Shown in pieces: positions 44,963-54,346 of a stretch of 64,000 nucleotides of DNA (its first letter is position 1; each line of letters starts with the position of its first letter). The notes beneath the pieces are model-generated. The model was not told where the DNA came from. It searched no databases and saw only the letters and a program-made list of their open reading frames with translations. The DNA is taken from assembly GCF_014196255.1 (NCBI RefSeq), contig NZ_JACIDH010000012.1, positions 1-64,000 of the forward strand, given 5' to 3'. The DNA comes from Sphingomonas pseudosanguinis. GTDB taxonomy: Bacteria; Pseudomonadota; Alphaproteobacteria; Sphingomonadales; Sphingomonadaceae. The position numbers were made by a program, and so were the translations under genes.

Positions 44963-45975
44963 GTCCGCAGCCCCAGCGGCGCCAGCGGCTGTGTCATGTC
45001 GGACAGCCAGGTCAGGGTGCGCTCGGCCGCAGCGACCTCCTTCAGCCGGGCCTGGCCGGCATCGCTTTTGCTGAACCAGCCGCCGGGGGCATAAAAGGCG
45101 TTGCCGCGCACATGCTTGTGCACCTTGTCGATCTGATCCTCGACATCGCCGCCCGGGCGGGTGACGCCGACCCATTGCACGGGGCCGCGCGAGGGATCGG
45201 TATTGCCGCGGGGATAGTCGCGCGAACTGGGCAGCGCATCGATCGGCTTGCTGGTCAGGCTGTGCATGTTGCCTGGAATGGTCTGGGTCACCAACTCGTC
45301 GGAATCGAGTACCCAGACCATATAGAAGCCGAGCTCGATCTTGGGCGCCAGCCGGGCGGGATCGATCTTGCCATTCGGCTTGTTGGCGATCGGCGCGGCG
45401 CGCAAGGAGTCATAGGCGCGCGCCTTGTCACGCTCGCTCAGCGAGCCGCTGCGCTCGATCGCGTCGGCCGCCTCGAACGCCAGCAGCTTGTGGTTGATCA
45501 GCCAGGAATTGAGCTGCTTGTCGCGGTTCAGCGGGTCGGTGGCCAGCAGGTCGCGGCTGTTGCTCATCGCCTTGACGATCGAGTCCTTGATGACCTTGCC
45601 CGTCTCGTCCTTGACGATGTCGAGCGCCTTGCCGATCGCGAAGGTGGCGGTCGCATTGGCGGCCACCGCATTATAGACGTTCAGCGCACGGGTGGTGCTG
45701 CGCCCCGCCAGCAGGCGCAGCGCGCCGCGATTGGCCAGCACCCGCAGCGAAGAGGTGGCGGCGGTCGCCATCAGGATCGATCCCGGCAGGATCGCCGCGG
45801 CGGTCACGAACAGCTCGGCGCGCGCCTTGTCGCTGTCATTCTGCTTCTTGAAGGTGTCGTTGTAGCTTTTGTACGCCGTATTGTAGGCGATGATATAGGG
45901 GTTGCAGACATTGGCCTGCCACGCATCCACCGCATCGCTCACCTGGTTGCGATAGCTTTGTAGTCGATCCGGCAT
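44959..45975 (-). CDS. Protein of unknown function coupled to a lipoprotein
   Basis: This 338-residue protein has a clear ribosome site (GGAGGG) before MPDRLQSYRN. Its N-terminal third has a hydrophobic hairpin (ELFVTAAAILPGSILMATAA). The C-terminal half has no recognised domain; visible segments are ELGFYMVWVLDSDELV and GGDVEDQIDKVHKHVRG. No signal peptide is apparent. The layout of a soluble protein with a hydrophobic hairpin followed by a coupled lipoprotein recalls effector-immunity pairs, and a type VI cargo operon lies 4 kb away. Function is unproven. Confidence 0.55.
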   Translation of the reverse strand: MPDRLQSYRNQVSDAVDAWQANVCNPYIIAYNTAYKSYNDTFKKQNDSDKARAELFVTAAAILPGSILMATAATSSLRVLANRGALRLLAGRSTTRALNVYNAVAANATATFAIGKALDIVKDETGKVIKDSIVKAMSNSRDLLATDPLNRDKQLNSWLINHKLLAFEAADAIERSGSLSERDKARAYDSLRAAPIANKPNGKIDPARLAPKIELGFYMVWVLDSDELVTQTIPGNMHSLTSKPIDALPSSRDYPRGNTDPSRGPVQWVGVTRPGGDVEDQIDKVHKHVRGNAFYAPGGWFSKSDAGQARLKEVAAAERTLTWLSDMTQPLAPLGLRT

Positions 45976-46109
45976 TGTGCCCTCCATCGGTCGTCCGGGG
46001 GATGGGCCGCGCCATCGGGACGGTGGTCGAAAGTTGCTCAGTGCGAACGTGGGAGGGACCCTAGGGTGCAATATCGTGGGGCGACAAGGGGGTAGCCGCT
46101 TCGCCTGGG

Positions 46110-47657
46110 TTAAGTCGGGCTGTCCAGAGCGGCGCGTGACGGGCAGTGCGCGGGCGTCGTGCCCGGCCCCGGACGATAGACCAGCCGCATCCGATGCGGC
46201 CCCGTCGGCACGCAGGCGGCTAGGTGATAATCGCGCGCCAACACGCCGCGCAGCACCGCGCGGGTGGCGGCATTGCCAAAGGCGAAGCGCGGATAATCGT
46301 CGACGATCGCGCCCGGTCGCTGGGCCAGGATGCGGCGGATCTCGGCGACGGGATCGGTGCCGATCGCGGCCGCGCTCGCCTCGTCGCGGGTGTTGAGATG
46401 ACCGGGAAAGACCCAGCGCGACGGCAGGCAGCTATGGGTCAGCATATAGAGCGCCGGATAGCCGTCATAGACATAGAGGCAGCCGCTGATCGGTGTCGCC
46501 GCGTGCGCGACCGCGATCGCCTCGGCCGCGCCGCCCTTGGTACGTTCGCTGAAGAAAAGCACGATCTGTCCGGCCAATGCGATCGCGAGGACGAAGGCGA
46601 TGATCCATGTCCGCCGCCAGCGGTCGAACACGGGCGCCGCGACGATCACGGCGGGCAGGACGATCGGCATGGCATAATGCGGGCTGCCGAACCGGCCATA
46701 GAGCAGCACCGCCAAGACCGTCACCGCCAGCCAGATCAGCAGCACGCCGAAGCCGCCCCGCGCCTCGCCCGGCACCCGCCGCCAGGGCCGGCCGAGCGCG
46801 ATCACCAGCGCCAGCGGCGACAGGATGCCGACACAGGCCGCCAGCCCTTCCAGTTCGTCAGTCAGCGGCCGCGCCGCCTGTCCGCCGACCGACAGGAAAT
46901 TTCCGAACAGCCAGGCGGGGCCATGCCCCATCGCGGTATAGATGCCATAGACGACCAGCGTCGGCAGCAGCGCCAGCGCGATCCACCCCAGCGCCATGCC
47001 GGCCAGTCGCGCCATCGGCACCCGCATGCGCCACCCGTGCCAGAGCAGGATGCAGCCAAAGGCCACCCCTTCGGGCAGCACCGAATATTTGATCTGGAGC
47101 GCGATCCCGATCGCCGCCATTGCGACCGCGCCTTGGACGCACAGCCGCCCCCGCCCCTGGACCGCGCGCAGCACTGCACCCGCCGCCACCAGCATCAGCG
47201 CATTGTAGAAGACGGGGGACTGGCCCCCTTCCCCCTCCATCAGGTTCAGCCAGAGAATGTAGAGGATCGCCGCCACGACCGCGCCGATGGGGCCGGCGAA
47301 CCGCCGTGCCACCCGGTGCACGCCATAAGCGGTGGCGATGACGAAACCGGTCGTGACCAGCTTATAGGCCAGGAACCCGTCACCCCCGAGCAGCCGCGCG
47401 CCAGCATAGAGCAGGAACAGCCCGATCGGCTTGCGATCGAAAATGTCGACATAGGGCAGCGCGCCGTGCAGCATCCGGTCGCCGACCAGCAGATAGAATT
47501 GCTCGTCGAACCCGATCACCGGATTGCCGAAGGTCCGCGCGCGGGCGACCAGCGCGACCAGCGTCAGGAGCAGCAGCACGATCCCCTGCCCGCCCCAGCC
47601 CTGCCCGTTCCGGCTGCGCCGCGCCGTCCATCCCCGCTGACCCTGCCCGTCCTTCAT
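46110..47657 (-). CDS. GT39-like membrane glycosyltransferase
   Basis: This 515-residue protein has about eleven membrane helices. The first periplasmic loop carries an acidic signature typical of GT-C enzymes (NPVIGFDEQFYLLVGDRMLH and PYVDIFDRKPIGLF). It resembles ArnT/PMT-type transferases, which use polyprenyl-phosphate sugars. A C-terminal periplasmic domain (about 400-515) has CLYVYDGYPALYMLT. Acceptor and donor are unknown. It is divergent from the GT4 gene. Confidence 0.8.
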   Translation of the reverse strand: MKDGQGQRGWTARRSRNGQGWGGQGIVLLLLTLVALVARARTFGNPVIGFDEQFYLLVGDRMLHGALPYVDIFDRKPIGLFLLYAGARLLGGDGFLAYKLVTTGFVIATAYGVHRVARRFAGPIGAVVAAILYILWLNLMEGEGGQSPVFYNALMLVAAGAVLRAVQGRGRLCVQGAVAMAAIGIALQIKYSVLPEGVAFGCILLWHGWRMRVPMARLAGMALGWIALALLPTLVVYGIYTAMGHGPAWLFGNFLSVGGQAARPLTDELEGLAACVGILSPLALVIALGRPWRRVPGEARGGFGVLLIWLAVTVLAVLLYGRFGSPHYAMPIVLPAVIVAAPVFDRWRRTWIIAFVLAIALAGQIVLFFSERTKGGAAEAIAVAHAATPISGCLYVYDGYPALYMLTHSCLPSRWVFPGHLNTRDEASAAAIGTDPVAEIRRILAQRPGAIVDDYPRFAFGNAATRAVLRGVLARDYHLAACVPTGPHRMRLVYRPGPGTTPAHCPSRAALDSPT

Positions 47658-47839
47658 ACGACCAGCGGGTGGGTCGCTTTGCGCACGAAGGCAAGCGGCA
47701 ATGCGTCGGGGCTGCGATGACAGTCCCTTATGACGCCTGTGTCATGGGGGGCTGTCTATGGACGGGGCGGTCATGCTATCCGGGCGGCCTATGAGCGGGA
47801 TCATGGGCCATATCGACGAGGATCGGGCGGGCGGATGAC

Positions 47840-49012
47840 GTGCGCGTCCTGACCTTCCTGCACAGTTTCGAACCGGGTGGGGTGGAGCGGATCGCGCTGC
47901 GCCTCGTCCATCGCTGGCGCGCGACCGGCGTCGATGCGCCGCTGTTCCTGGGGCGGACCGATGGTGCGATGGCGCGCGATGTCGGCGCCGACCTCGACTT
48001 CGTGACGCCGCGACGTCGCTGGCCGGGCATCGCGCATTGGGAAACGCTGTGGATGGTCGCCACGCTGCCGCGCGCGGTGCGGACGATCCGGCCGGACGTC
48101 CTGTTCTGCGCGGGCAATACCTATGCCTTTGTCGCGGTGATGCTGAAGCTGATCCTGGGGGGCGATTGCCCGCCGATCGTCGCCAAGATCAGCAACAATC
48201 TCGACCGCACCGACGCATCCTGGGTCTACCGCATCTTTTACCGCCTCTGGCTGCGAATCCAGGGGCTGGCGATCGACCATTTCGTCGGCATGGAAAAGCC
48301 GATGCGCGCCGAGATCGTGCAATGCATCGGCGTCTCGCCCGCTCGCGTCGCCATCATCCCCGATCCCGCCTTGTCCGAGGCGCAGATCGCGGCGCTGCGC
48401 CAGGATGCGCCGGTCGCACAGCCGCGCGACGGCACCGGCCACCGCTTCGTCACCGTCGCACGGCTGGCGCCGCAGAAGAACCTGGCGCTGATGCTGCGCG
48501 GTTTCGCGCGCGGTGCCGCGCCCGCCGATACGCTCACCATCTTTGGCGAGGGCCCCGAACGCGCGATGCTGGAGGCGCTGGCGGTGGAGCTGGGGGTGGC
48601 CGACCGGATCGCGTTCCGGGGTTATGTCGCCAATCCCGCCAGCCTCCTGTCGCGCTACGATACGTTGCTCCTGTCCTCGCATTATGAGGGAGTGCCGGCG
48701 GTGATCCTCGAGGCGCTGGCCGCCAATATCGGCATCATCTCCACCGACTGCAGCCGATCGATGGCCGCCCTCCTGCAACAGGGCGTGCTGGGTGCACTGG
48801 TGCCGGTCGGCGACGAAGCGGGCTTCGCAGCCGCCATCCGCGCCGCCCGCCCCCAGGCCCAGAACGCCCAGCGCACGCTGCACCAGGCGCGCCGCTTCAC
48901 CATCGAACATGGCGCGGACCATTATGTCCGCGTGATGCGCACCGTCCTGCACCGCCGGACCGTGCCGGCACCCGCACCGCATATCGAGGTCCCGGTCGCG
49001 CCGCAGCTCTGA
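47840..49012 (+). CDS. Glycosyltransferase family 4
   Basis: This 390-residue GT-B transferase begins at a GTG codon. It has VLTFLHSFEPGGVERIALRL with the acceptor-side GGVER motif, the RFVTVARLAPQKNLALMLRG donor-domain entry, IFGEGPER and the LSSHYEGVPAVILEALAANI E-x7-E region. It is well preserved. It reads away from the GT39-like gene and may share an envelope glycan pathway with it. Confidence 0.9.
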   Translation: MRVLTFLHSFEPGGVERIALRLVHRWRATGVDAPLFLGRTDGAMARDVGADLDFVTPRRRWPGIAHWETLWMVATLPRAVRTIRPDVLFCAGNTYAFVAVMLKLILGGDCPPIVAKISNNLDRTDASWVYRIFYRLWLRIQGLAIDHFVGMEKPMRAEIVQCIGVSPARVAIIPDPALSEAQIAALRQDAPVAQPRDGTGHRFVTVARLAPQKNLALMLRGFARGAAPADTLTIFGEGPERAMLEALAVELGVADRIAFRGYVANPASLLSRYDTLLLSSHYEGVPAVILEALAANIGIISTDCSRSMAALLQQGVLGALVPVGDEAGFAAAIRAARPQAQNAQRTLHQARRFTIEHGADHYVRVMRTVLHRRTVPAPAPHIEVPVAPQL

Positions 49013-49293
49013 GCCCGGCGTATAAGGCTTGTCGCGCTATGTCAGCCGCAGCGTTTCCAGCATGGCATGAAACTGGGGTTCGAGCGCGGCCATGTCGCCG
49101 CGCGGTGCGGTGGCCGCCGCGACCACGACCGTATCGGGGTCCGCCGGCAGGAAGGACAGCCACTGCGCCAGCGGCTCCACACCATCGGTCCAGACGAGCC
49201 GCATCTCGGCGGTCGGCAGGTCGGGCGTGGCGTGGCGGCGCATCAGTTCCGCATAGCCCGGCTTGCCCTTCCAGCGTTTAGAGCGCGATGACA

Positions 49294-49890
49294 TTAAGCA
49301 GACCCGTATCCGGCATTGACGAGATAGTTGCGGCACTCGTCGGGTGTGAAGGTGTCGAGCAGGGTTCCGACGCGCCGCCAGGTGCGTTCGTGGGATCGCT
49401 CGGTTGCCTTTCGCATGAGGTGTTTGAGCTTGGCGAAGACCTGCTCGATGGGGTTTAGGTCCGGACTGTAAGGCGGCAGGAAGACCAGCCTGGCACCTAT
49501 GGCCCTGATGGCGCTTCGGACGGCCGGCTTCTTGTGGCTGGACAGATTGTCCATGATGACGACGTCACCTGGCGACAGCGTCGGCACGAGGCACTGCTGG
49601 ACATAGTCGGTGAAGCTCTGGGCGTTGATCGGCTGGTCGAGCACGCATGGTGCATCGATCCGGTCGCAGCGCAGCGCCGCCAGGAAGGTCATGGTGCGCC
49701 AGTGGCCATACGGAACCTTGGCATGGAGCCGCCGACCGACAGGTGCCCAGCCCCGCAAGGGGGCCATATTCGTCTTCACCCAGGTCTCGTCGATGAAGAC
49801 GAGGCGCTTTGGATCAAGCCGACCTTGGTATTTCTTCCACTGCGCCCGACGCCGTGCGATCGCGGGACGGAGCTGTTCGGCGGGCAGCAC
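49294..49890 (-). CDS. IS630 transposase, catalytic frame
   Basis: This 198-residue C-terminal half of the transposase carries the DDE triad: Asp in LVFIDETWVKTN, Asp in VVIMDNLSSHK and Glu in YSPDLNPIEQVFAKLK. It overlaps the upstream frame. A run of eight A on the coding strand (49893-49900) just before it is a classic slippery site, so it is most likely translated as a frameshift fusion with the first frame rather than separately. Confidence 0.9.
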   Translation of the reverse strand: MLPAEQLRPAIARRRAQWKKYQGRLDPKRLVFIDETWVKTNMAPLRGWAPVGRRLHAKVPYGHWRTMTFLAALRCDRIDAPCVLDQPINAQSFTDYVQQCLVPTLSPGDVVIMDNLSSHKKPAVRSAIRAIGARLVFLPPYSPDLNPIEQVFAKLKHLMRKATERSHERTWRRVGTLLDTFTPDECRNYLVNAGYGSA

Positions 49891-50236
49891 GCTTTTTTTT
49901 GAAGCTCAGACCCTCGGCATGAGCAAACCGCCAGACCTGGACATAGTCGACCTTTACGCCCCGCTCGGCCAGCTCGGCCACCAAACCCCGCAGCGTGAAG
50001 TCGCTTGTCACTCGCTCCAGCAGCCAGTCCCGTGTCGCGCCGGACAGGATATTGGATCGGCGGCCGCCCATCTGCCCGGGAGCCGCGCTGCCCGTGTCGC
50101 GGTAGCGCCGCATCCATTTGATCGCCGAACTCGGCGCAACCCCAAAGCGCGCCGCTGCCGCGTGGCACGACATGCCTTCTGCGGTGACCGCCCGAACAAC
50201 CCTGTCACGCAGATCCATCGAATACGGCTTCGCCAT
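49814..50236 (-). CDS. IS630 transposase, DNA-binding frame
   Basis: This 140-residue N-terminal half has two helix-turn-helix units (MDLRDRVVRAVTAEGMSCHA, then AARFGVAPSSAIKWMRRYRD; and FTLRGLVAELAERGVKVDYV, then WRFAHAEGLSFKKKR). The A8 run at 49893-49900 encodes FKKK, and slippage there shifts ribosomes into the catalytic frame. Residues after the run are probably not part of the functional fusion. Confidence 0.9.
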   Translation of the reverse strand: MAKPYSMDLRDRVVRAVTAEGMSCHAAAARFGVAPSSAIKWMRRYRDTGSAAPGQMGGRRSNILSGATRDWLLERVTSDFTLRGLVAELAERGVKVDYVQVWRFAHAEGLSFKKKRAARRTAPSRDRTASGAVEEIPRSA

Positions 50237-50519
50237 GCAGCCCGGCCTCCTTCCCCAGCCTGCACATTGAATCAGATCAGCGCACCCGCGTGTATCCCCA
50301 ATGATTCAGCTCCACGTCATCCCGCTCTAATCTCACCCTCGACATGCGCCTCGATCCGCCGGGCGATGTCGGCAGGGGCCTGTCCGCCGCCCGCCAGCAC
50401 GTCACGCGTCACCACCAGATTGGCCGCGATCCCCGATGCGCCGGGAGGTGCCGTCAGCACCAGCATCGATCGGTCGGCCCATCCCTCGGGGCAAGCGATC
50501 TCCATGCCCTGCGCCCGGC

Positions 50520-50996
50520 TCACGACCGCGCCCCCGCCGGTGGCCAGCGCCCTTCCTTGACCATTTCCAGCACTTCGTCGCTCTTGGGCGGCGGAAAGGG
50601 ATAGCCGCGCGCCTTCAGCTTGGCGATCACGCGCAACCGCGCCTGGTCCTCGTCTGATCCGGGAATGACGCGGCTGGTCTCGGCTTCTTGCGCAACCGTT
50701 ATGCCAAACTCGTCGTGCGCCCAGATATCGGCCCCATGATCGATCAAGGTTTCGACCATGCCCCATTGCATCGTCTCAGCTGCGGCAATCATCGGCGTGC
50801 TTTGATTGGCCGGGTCGCGTTCGTTCAGGCCGACGCCCTGTTCCGCTAGCTGGCGAACCCTTTTAGGCCGGGAATGCATTACAGCCCCCAACATCGGCTG
50901 TATTGCCGTATTGTTCGTCACCGTGCTCTCCCCCGAGCACCCAGCCGCCAATAGGCAGCCGATCGTCACGGCATAGACCTGCCAAATGATTTTCAT
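50520..50996 (-). CDS. Ankyrin-like lipoprotein, candidate effector immunity (copy 2)
   Basis: This 158-residue lipoprotein (lipobox LLAAGCSGE) has ankyrin-like helices (TPMIAAAETMQWGMVETLID, then HGADIWAHDEFGITVAQEAE). A conserved C-terminus follows (RLRVIAKLKARGYPFPPPKS). It is clearly paralogous to the gene just upstream. Ankyrin-type periplasmic proteins commonly protect against secreted lipases in T6SS loci. Two diverged copies behind one effector suggest duplication and drift of immunity. Confidence 0.75.
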   Translation of the reverse strand: MKIIWQVYAVTIGCLLAAGCSGESTVTNNTAIQPMLGAVMHSRPKRVRQLAEQGVGLNERDPANQSTPMIAAAETMQWGMVETLIDHGADIWAHDEFGITVAQEAETSRVIPGSDEDQARLRVIAKLKARGYPFPPPKSDEVLEMVKEGRWPPAGARS

Positions 50997-51009
50997 ACCC
51001 TTCGCTCAC

Positions 51010-51477
51010 CTATGACTGCGCTCCCGTCGGTGGCCAGCGTCGTTCCTCGACCAGCTTCAGCACCTCGTCGCTCTTCGGTGGCGGAAAGGGATAGCCACGC
51101 GCCTTCAGCCTGGCGATCACGCGCAGTCGTGCCTGGTCCTCGTTTGATCCGGGAATGACGCGGCTCGTTTCGGTACGCTGAGCTGCGGTTATTCCGAATT
51201 GATTATAGGCCCAGATGTCGGCCCCGTGATCAATGAGAATTTCGACCACGGTCCATTGGTTTGAGCCTGCGGCAAAGATCATCGGCGTGTCATTGTTGGT
51301 GTAATAGCGTTCGTTCAGGCCGACCCCCTGATCCGCCAGGCGACGCACCTCATCGGTCTTGGCATGCATGACGGCACCTAACATCGGCTGGATCGCCTGC
51401 TTGTTCGTCACCGTGTCTTCTCCCGAGCATCCTGCTGCCAGCAAGCTGCCAGCCATCATCATTACGTAACGTCGCAT
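51010..51477 (-). CDS. Ankyrin-like lipoprotein, candidate effector immunity (copy 1)
   Basis: This lipoprotein of about 155 residues has signal MRRYVMMMAGSLLAAGCSG and ankyrin-like repeats (TPMIFAAGSNQWTVVEILID, then HGADIWAYNQFGITAAQRTE). It is similar to the next gene over its full length, including the RLRVIARLKARGYPFPPPKS tail. It follows the PAAR-lipase effector directly and is the best candidate for its cognate immunity protein. The frame extends upstream to 51495, overlapping the effector stop. Confidence 0.75.
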   Translation of the reverse strand: MRRYVMMMAGSLLAAGCSGEDTVTNKQAIQPMLGAVMHAKTDEVRRLADQGVGLNERYYTNNDTPMIFAAGSNQWTVVEILIDHGADIWAYNQFGITAAQRTETSRVIPGSNEDQARLRVIARLKARGYPFPPPKSDEVLKLVEERRWPPTGAQS

Positions 51478-51485
51478 AAGCTGTC

Positions 51486-52715
51486 CTAACCGCATCCGTT
51501 GATGACTAGATCGAGTGCAATTGAACGCTGTTTCATATGGAGCGCTGGGATAACCTCGTCCATCAAGTGCAAATTGACCGAGCGCATCGCGGCATATTTA
51601 CCGGCGGCTACGATACCGTCGCTTTCATAAGCCTGACGCATTCCATCTTTTATGTCGGGTTCGTCTGGGGGCAACGGCCAGGCGCGGGTTTCAGCTGTCC
51701 GCGGCATTCCCGGGATTGCCTGACTGGAACGCAATATTTCGCCCTTGAGATAAACGCCGTCTATTTCGGATGGTAGCGCGTTAGGTACGGTGTCGCTGCG
51801 CAAACCTGCCGCGTTGAACGTCGTTGCTGGCAGGCCAGACGAGCGCGCTGCTGCTGAGGCCATGCCACCACCTAATGAATGCCCAGTGAAACGCGCGTTT
51901 CGCCCCATGCCGCCTGGTGCATTGGCGACCGTATCGCCGATATTCTGTGCATGGGTATAATAGAACGCATCCATCCCCAGGCCTTGGGCAAAATTCTGCC
52001 CCCAATCCGAAGCACTGGTCATGGTCGTCCCCTTGAAAGCCACCAGCGGCGCGCCCGTGGCATTGTTGACGAACACGACAGCACGAAACTCGGTGGGTTC
52101 GCCCGTCGTGGGATCGATGGGATGCTCCAGCATCGCTTCCGTCAGGTTCAACCGGCGCAGATCCTCGGGCGTGGCATTGCGATAGCCGGGCGGCGGGGTG
52201 CGTTCGCCGGGGGGATCATAGACCGCCTGCGCGGCCTGGGCCTCGACGAGGAATTGCGCGATTTTCGCGGCTTCCGCACGTAACAGGTCGCAGGTCGAGG
52301 GCGGTGGTCCCTGGCCGATCCGGACATCGGGTGATCCCTCCAGGATGAGAGCACCGCAATCGAACGTGTCGGAGACTCGCGCCGCCTCGCGCTGGTTGAT
52401 GGAGACGGTACGGGACCCGCTGACGACCTTGCGCAGGCCACTATGCTGGCGGCACTGGCCGGTCGACCGGATCGCCATGGTGGCGGGGCGGCCATTGATG
52501 AAGACGTCGCACGATCCGAGCGTCAGCTGGCCATCGGCCGGCGCCCAGCGTCCGCCGCTCAGTCCGCGCGCGATCAGCCGGCCGAGATTGCCCGCGCGCA
52601 TGTCCACCTCGCTGCGACGGGCAAAGAACAAACCGTCCAATGCTTCGCCGAACAGGCTCTGGCTAAAGCTGTGGCCGATCGGATCACCCACTCTGGCGGC
52701 GGCATTCATGCTCAT
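51486..52715 (-). CDS. PAAR-domain lipase, type VI secretion effector
   Basis: This protein has about 409 residues from MSMNAAARVGDPIGHS (GGAGAAG ribosome site). The first 150 residues are a PAAR-like spike-tip domain (DGQLTLGSCDVFINGRPATM and SGSRTVSINQREAARVSDTF). The C-terminal half is a class 3 lipase with the nucleophile elbow FTGHSLGGGMASAAAR and preceding LVAFKGTT. PAAR effectors sit on the tip of the T6SS needle and attack phospholipids of rival cells. No structural T6SS genes are in the window, so this is an orphan cargo locus. Confidence 0.85.
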   Translation of the reverse strand: MSMNAAARVGDPIGHSFSQSLFGEALDGLFFARRSEVDMRAGNLGRLIARGLSGGRWAPADGQLTLGSCDVFINGRPATMAIRSTGQCRQHSGLRKVVSGSRTVSINQREAARVSDTFDCGALILEGSPDVRIGQGPPPSTCDLLRAEAAKIAQFLVEAQAAQAVYDPPGERTPPPGYRNATPEDLRRLNLTEAMLEHPIDPTTGEPTEFRAVVFVNNATGAPLVAFKGTTMTSASDWGQNFAQGLGMDAFYYTHAQNIGDTVANAPGGMGRNARFTGHSLGGGMASAAARSSGLPATTFNAAGLRSDTVPNALPSEIDGVYLKGEILRSSQAIPGMPRTAETRAWPLPPDEPDIKDGMRQAYESDGIVAAGKYAAMRSVNLHLMDEVIPALHMKQRSIALDLVINGCG

Positions 52716-52927
52716 CGCGGGCGCTTCTCCCTGCATGTCGTCGCGATCGTTTGACCTTATTCGACGATCGTCGGACGGGTAAACAAGCCATATCTTCACG
52801 TCAGTTATGAAAACCACGACAGGGTTGCGCCGCGATATTCATCGATATGGCGAACCATGAGCCTTAATTGTGACATGATTGCCACACTAAACATCGCCAT
52901 CACGTCGGCGATGGGAGTGGCTGGACG

Positions 52928-54280
52928 ATGGGGTACAGGGAGCGCGCGCGGCCGAGGGGCGGCGTGGGATGGTCGGCGGTCGTCCTGGGACTAGCGATAC
53001 CGACAGGGGCGATGGCGCAAGCCGATCCCGGCGAACAGGCATCCCCTGCGGAAGTCACCGTCACCGGCAAGCGCATTCCCGGCTCCGTCATCGGCGCGGT
53101 CGAGCCGGTCGCGGTGCTGGATACCGAGGCGATTGCGGCGCTGGGCGCGCCCAGCTTGGCCGAGTTGCTCAAGCGGGTGAAGTCGCTGACCAGTTCGGCG
53201 AGCGGGGGCGAGCCGGTGATGCTGCTCAACGGGCGGCGCGTGTCGGGCTTCGCCGAGTTCCAGAACCTACCCTATGAGGCGATGGAGCGGATCGAGGTGC
53301 TGCCCGAGCAGGAGGCGGCGCGCTTCGGCTATCCGCCGACGGTGCGGGTGATGAACTTCATCACCAAGAAGAAATTCCGCGCGGTCACGCTTCAGGTCCT
53401 GCCCGGTATCGCGACGGACGGAGGCGGTGAGACTAATTATGCCGAGCTGACCTCGGCCCGGATCGACGGCCCCCGCCGCCTGACCTTCAACCTGTCGCAC
53501 TTCCGGCAGAACCCCGTCCTCCAGAGCGAGCGCGATGTCGTGCCCGATCCCGAGACGCTGTTCGCGACGACGGGCAATGTGACGGGCGTGAACGGTGCCG
53601 GCCTGGACCCCGCGCTCGACCGGCTGGCGGGGCGGGCGGTGACCCTGTCGGGGGTGCCGGTCGATCCGGCCGCGCGAGCGTCGCTGGCGGCTTATGCGAC
53701 GACCCCGGTCGCGGTCACCGATCTGGGGCCCTATCGCACCCTGATCCCTCGCACCGACACCATCCATGCCGAAACCGGCATTGCCAGCCCGCTCGGCAAG
53801 TCCCTGTCGGGATCGCTGACCCTGTCGATGGAGGCGAGCCAGAATCGCGGGCTGAACGGGCTAGCACCGGCCGTACTGCGGGTGCCCGGCGGGGCGGGGG
53901 CGCTGCCTTTCGCCAATGATGCGCTGCTCTATCGCTATCTGCCCGCAAGCGTGCTGCACCAGCGGACGACCAGCATGGCGCTGCATGCGGGCGGCACGCT
54001 TCTGGGTGATGTCCGCCGCTGGAGCTGGGCGGTGACGGGCAATTACGACCGGCTGGTTTCGCGGAACAGTTCGGAGACGGGCGTGCCGTTGGGGGCGCTT
54101 CAGGCGGCGATCGATGCGGGCGGCGATCCCATGGCACCGATCGATCCGGCGATCGCGGCGCAGCGCCTCGTCAACCGCAGCCGTGCGACCTCCGACACGC
54201 TGGGGATCAAGGCGACCGCCAATGGCCCCATCGTCCGCCTGCCCGCCGGCGAGGCGCAACTGACCGTCACCACCGATTAG
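52928..54280 (+). pseudogene. TonB-dependent receptor, truncated by a Tn3-family transposon
   Basis: The N-terminal half of an outer-membrane receptor has a signal peptide (SAVVLGLAIPTGAMAQ) and a plug domain with VTVTGKRIPG, VMLLNGRRVSG and MERIEVLPEQEAARFGYPP. The first barrel strands follow. At 450 codons it is about half the usual length. The stop TAG is created by the junction with the transposon end (its first base, 54280). The rest of the barrel is not on the other side of the transposon, so DNA was lost. Confidence 0.85.
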
Positions 54281-54346
54281 GCCCAGTCGGCCCGAAGCTG
54301 CGATTTTGGCCAGGTTGAAGAACGAACACTGAACGCTTGATTGATT

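Larger units (their letters stand above)
49281..50327 (-). mobile_element. IS630-family insertion sequence
   Basis: The 1047-bp element is flanked by TA on both sides (49279-49280 and 50328-50329), the IS630 target duplication. The terminal inverted repeats start GAGCGCGATGAC on the left and GAGCGGGATGAC on the right (reverse strand). It contains two overlapping transposase frames. Confidence 0.9.
49037..50505 (-). pseudogene. DUF1795 (DcrB/Eag-type) T6SS adaptor interrupted by IS630
   Basis: The 5' part (50505-50328) and 3' part (49278-49037) join at a duplicated TA into an uninterrupted 139-residue protein, reading HVEGEIKRWKGKPGYAELM at the junction. It has the DUF1795 pattern MEIACPEGWADRSMLVL, then MRLVWTDGVEPLAQWLSFL and LEPQFHAMLETLRLT. 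Eag proteins of this family are chaperones that load PAAR-domain effectors onto type VI secretion needles. It follows the PAAR-lipase operon by 14 bp, so the IS has probably disabled loading. Confidence 0.85.

Noticed and set aside
46224..47720. Plus-strand 498-codon frame opposite the GT39-like gene
   Set aside because: The sequence is a low-complexity Arg/His/Gln/Asp mixture. The opposite strand encodes a convincing membrane protein.
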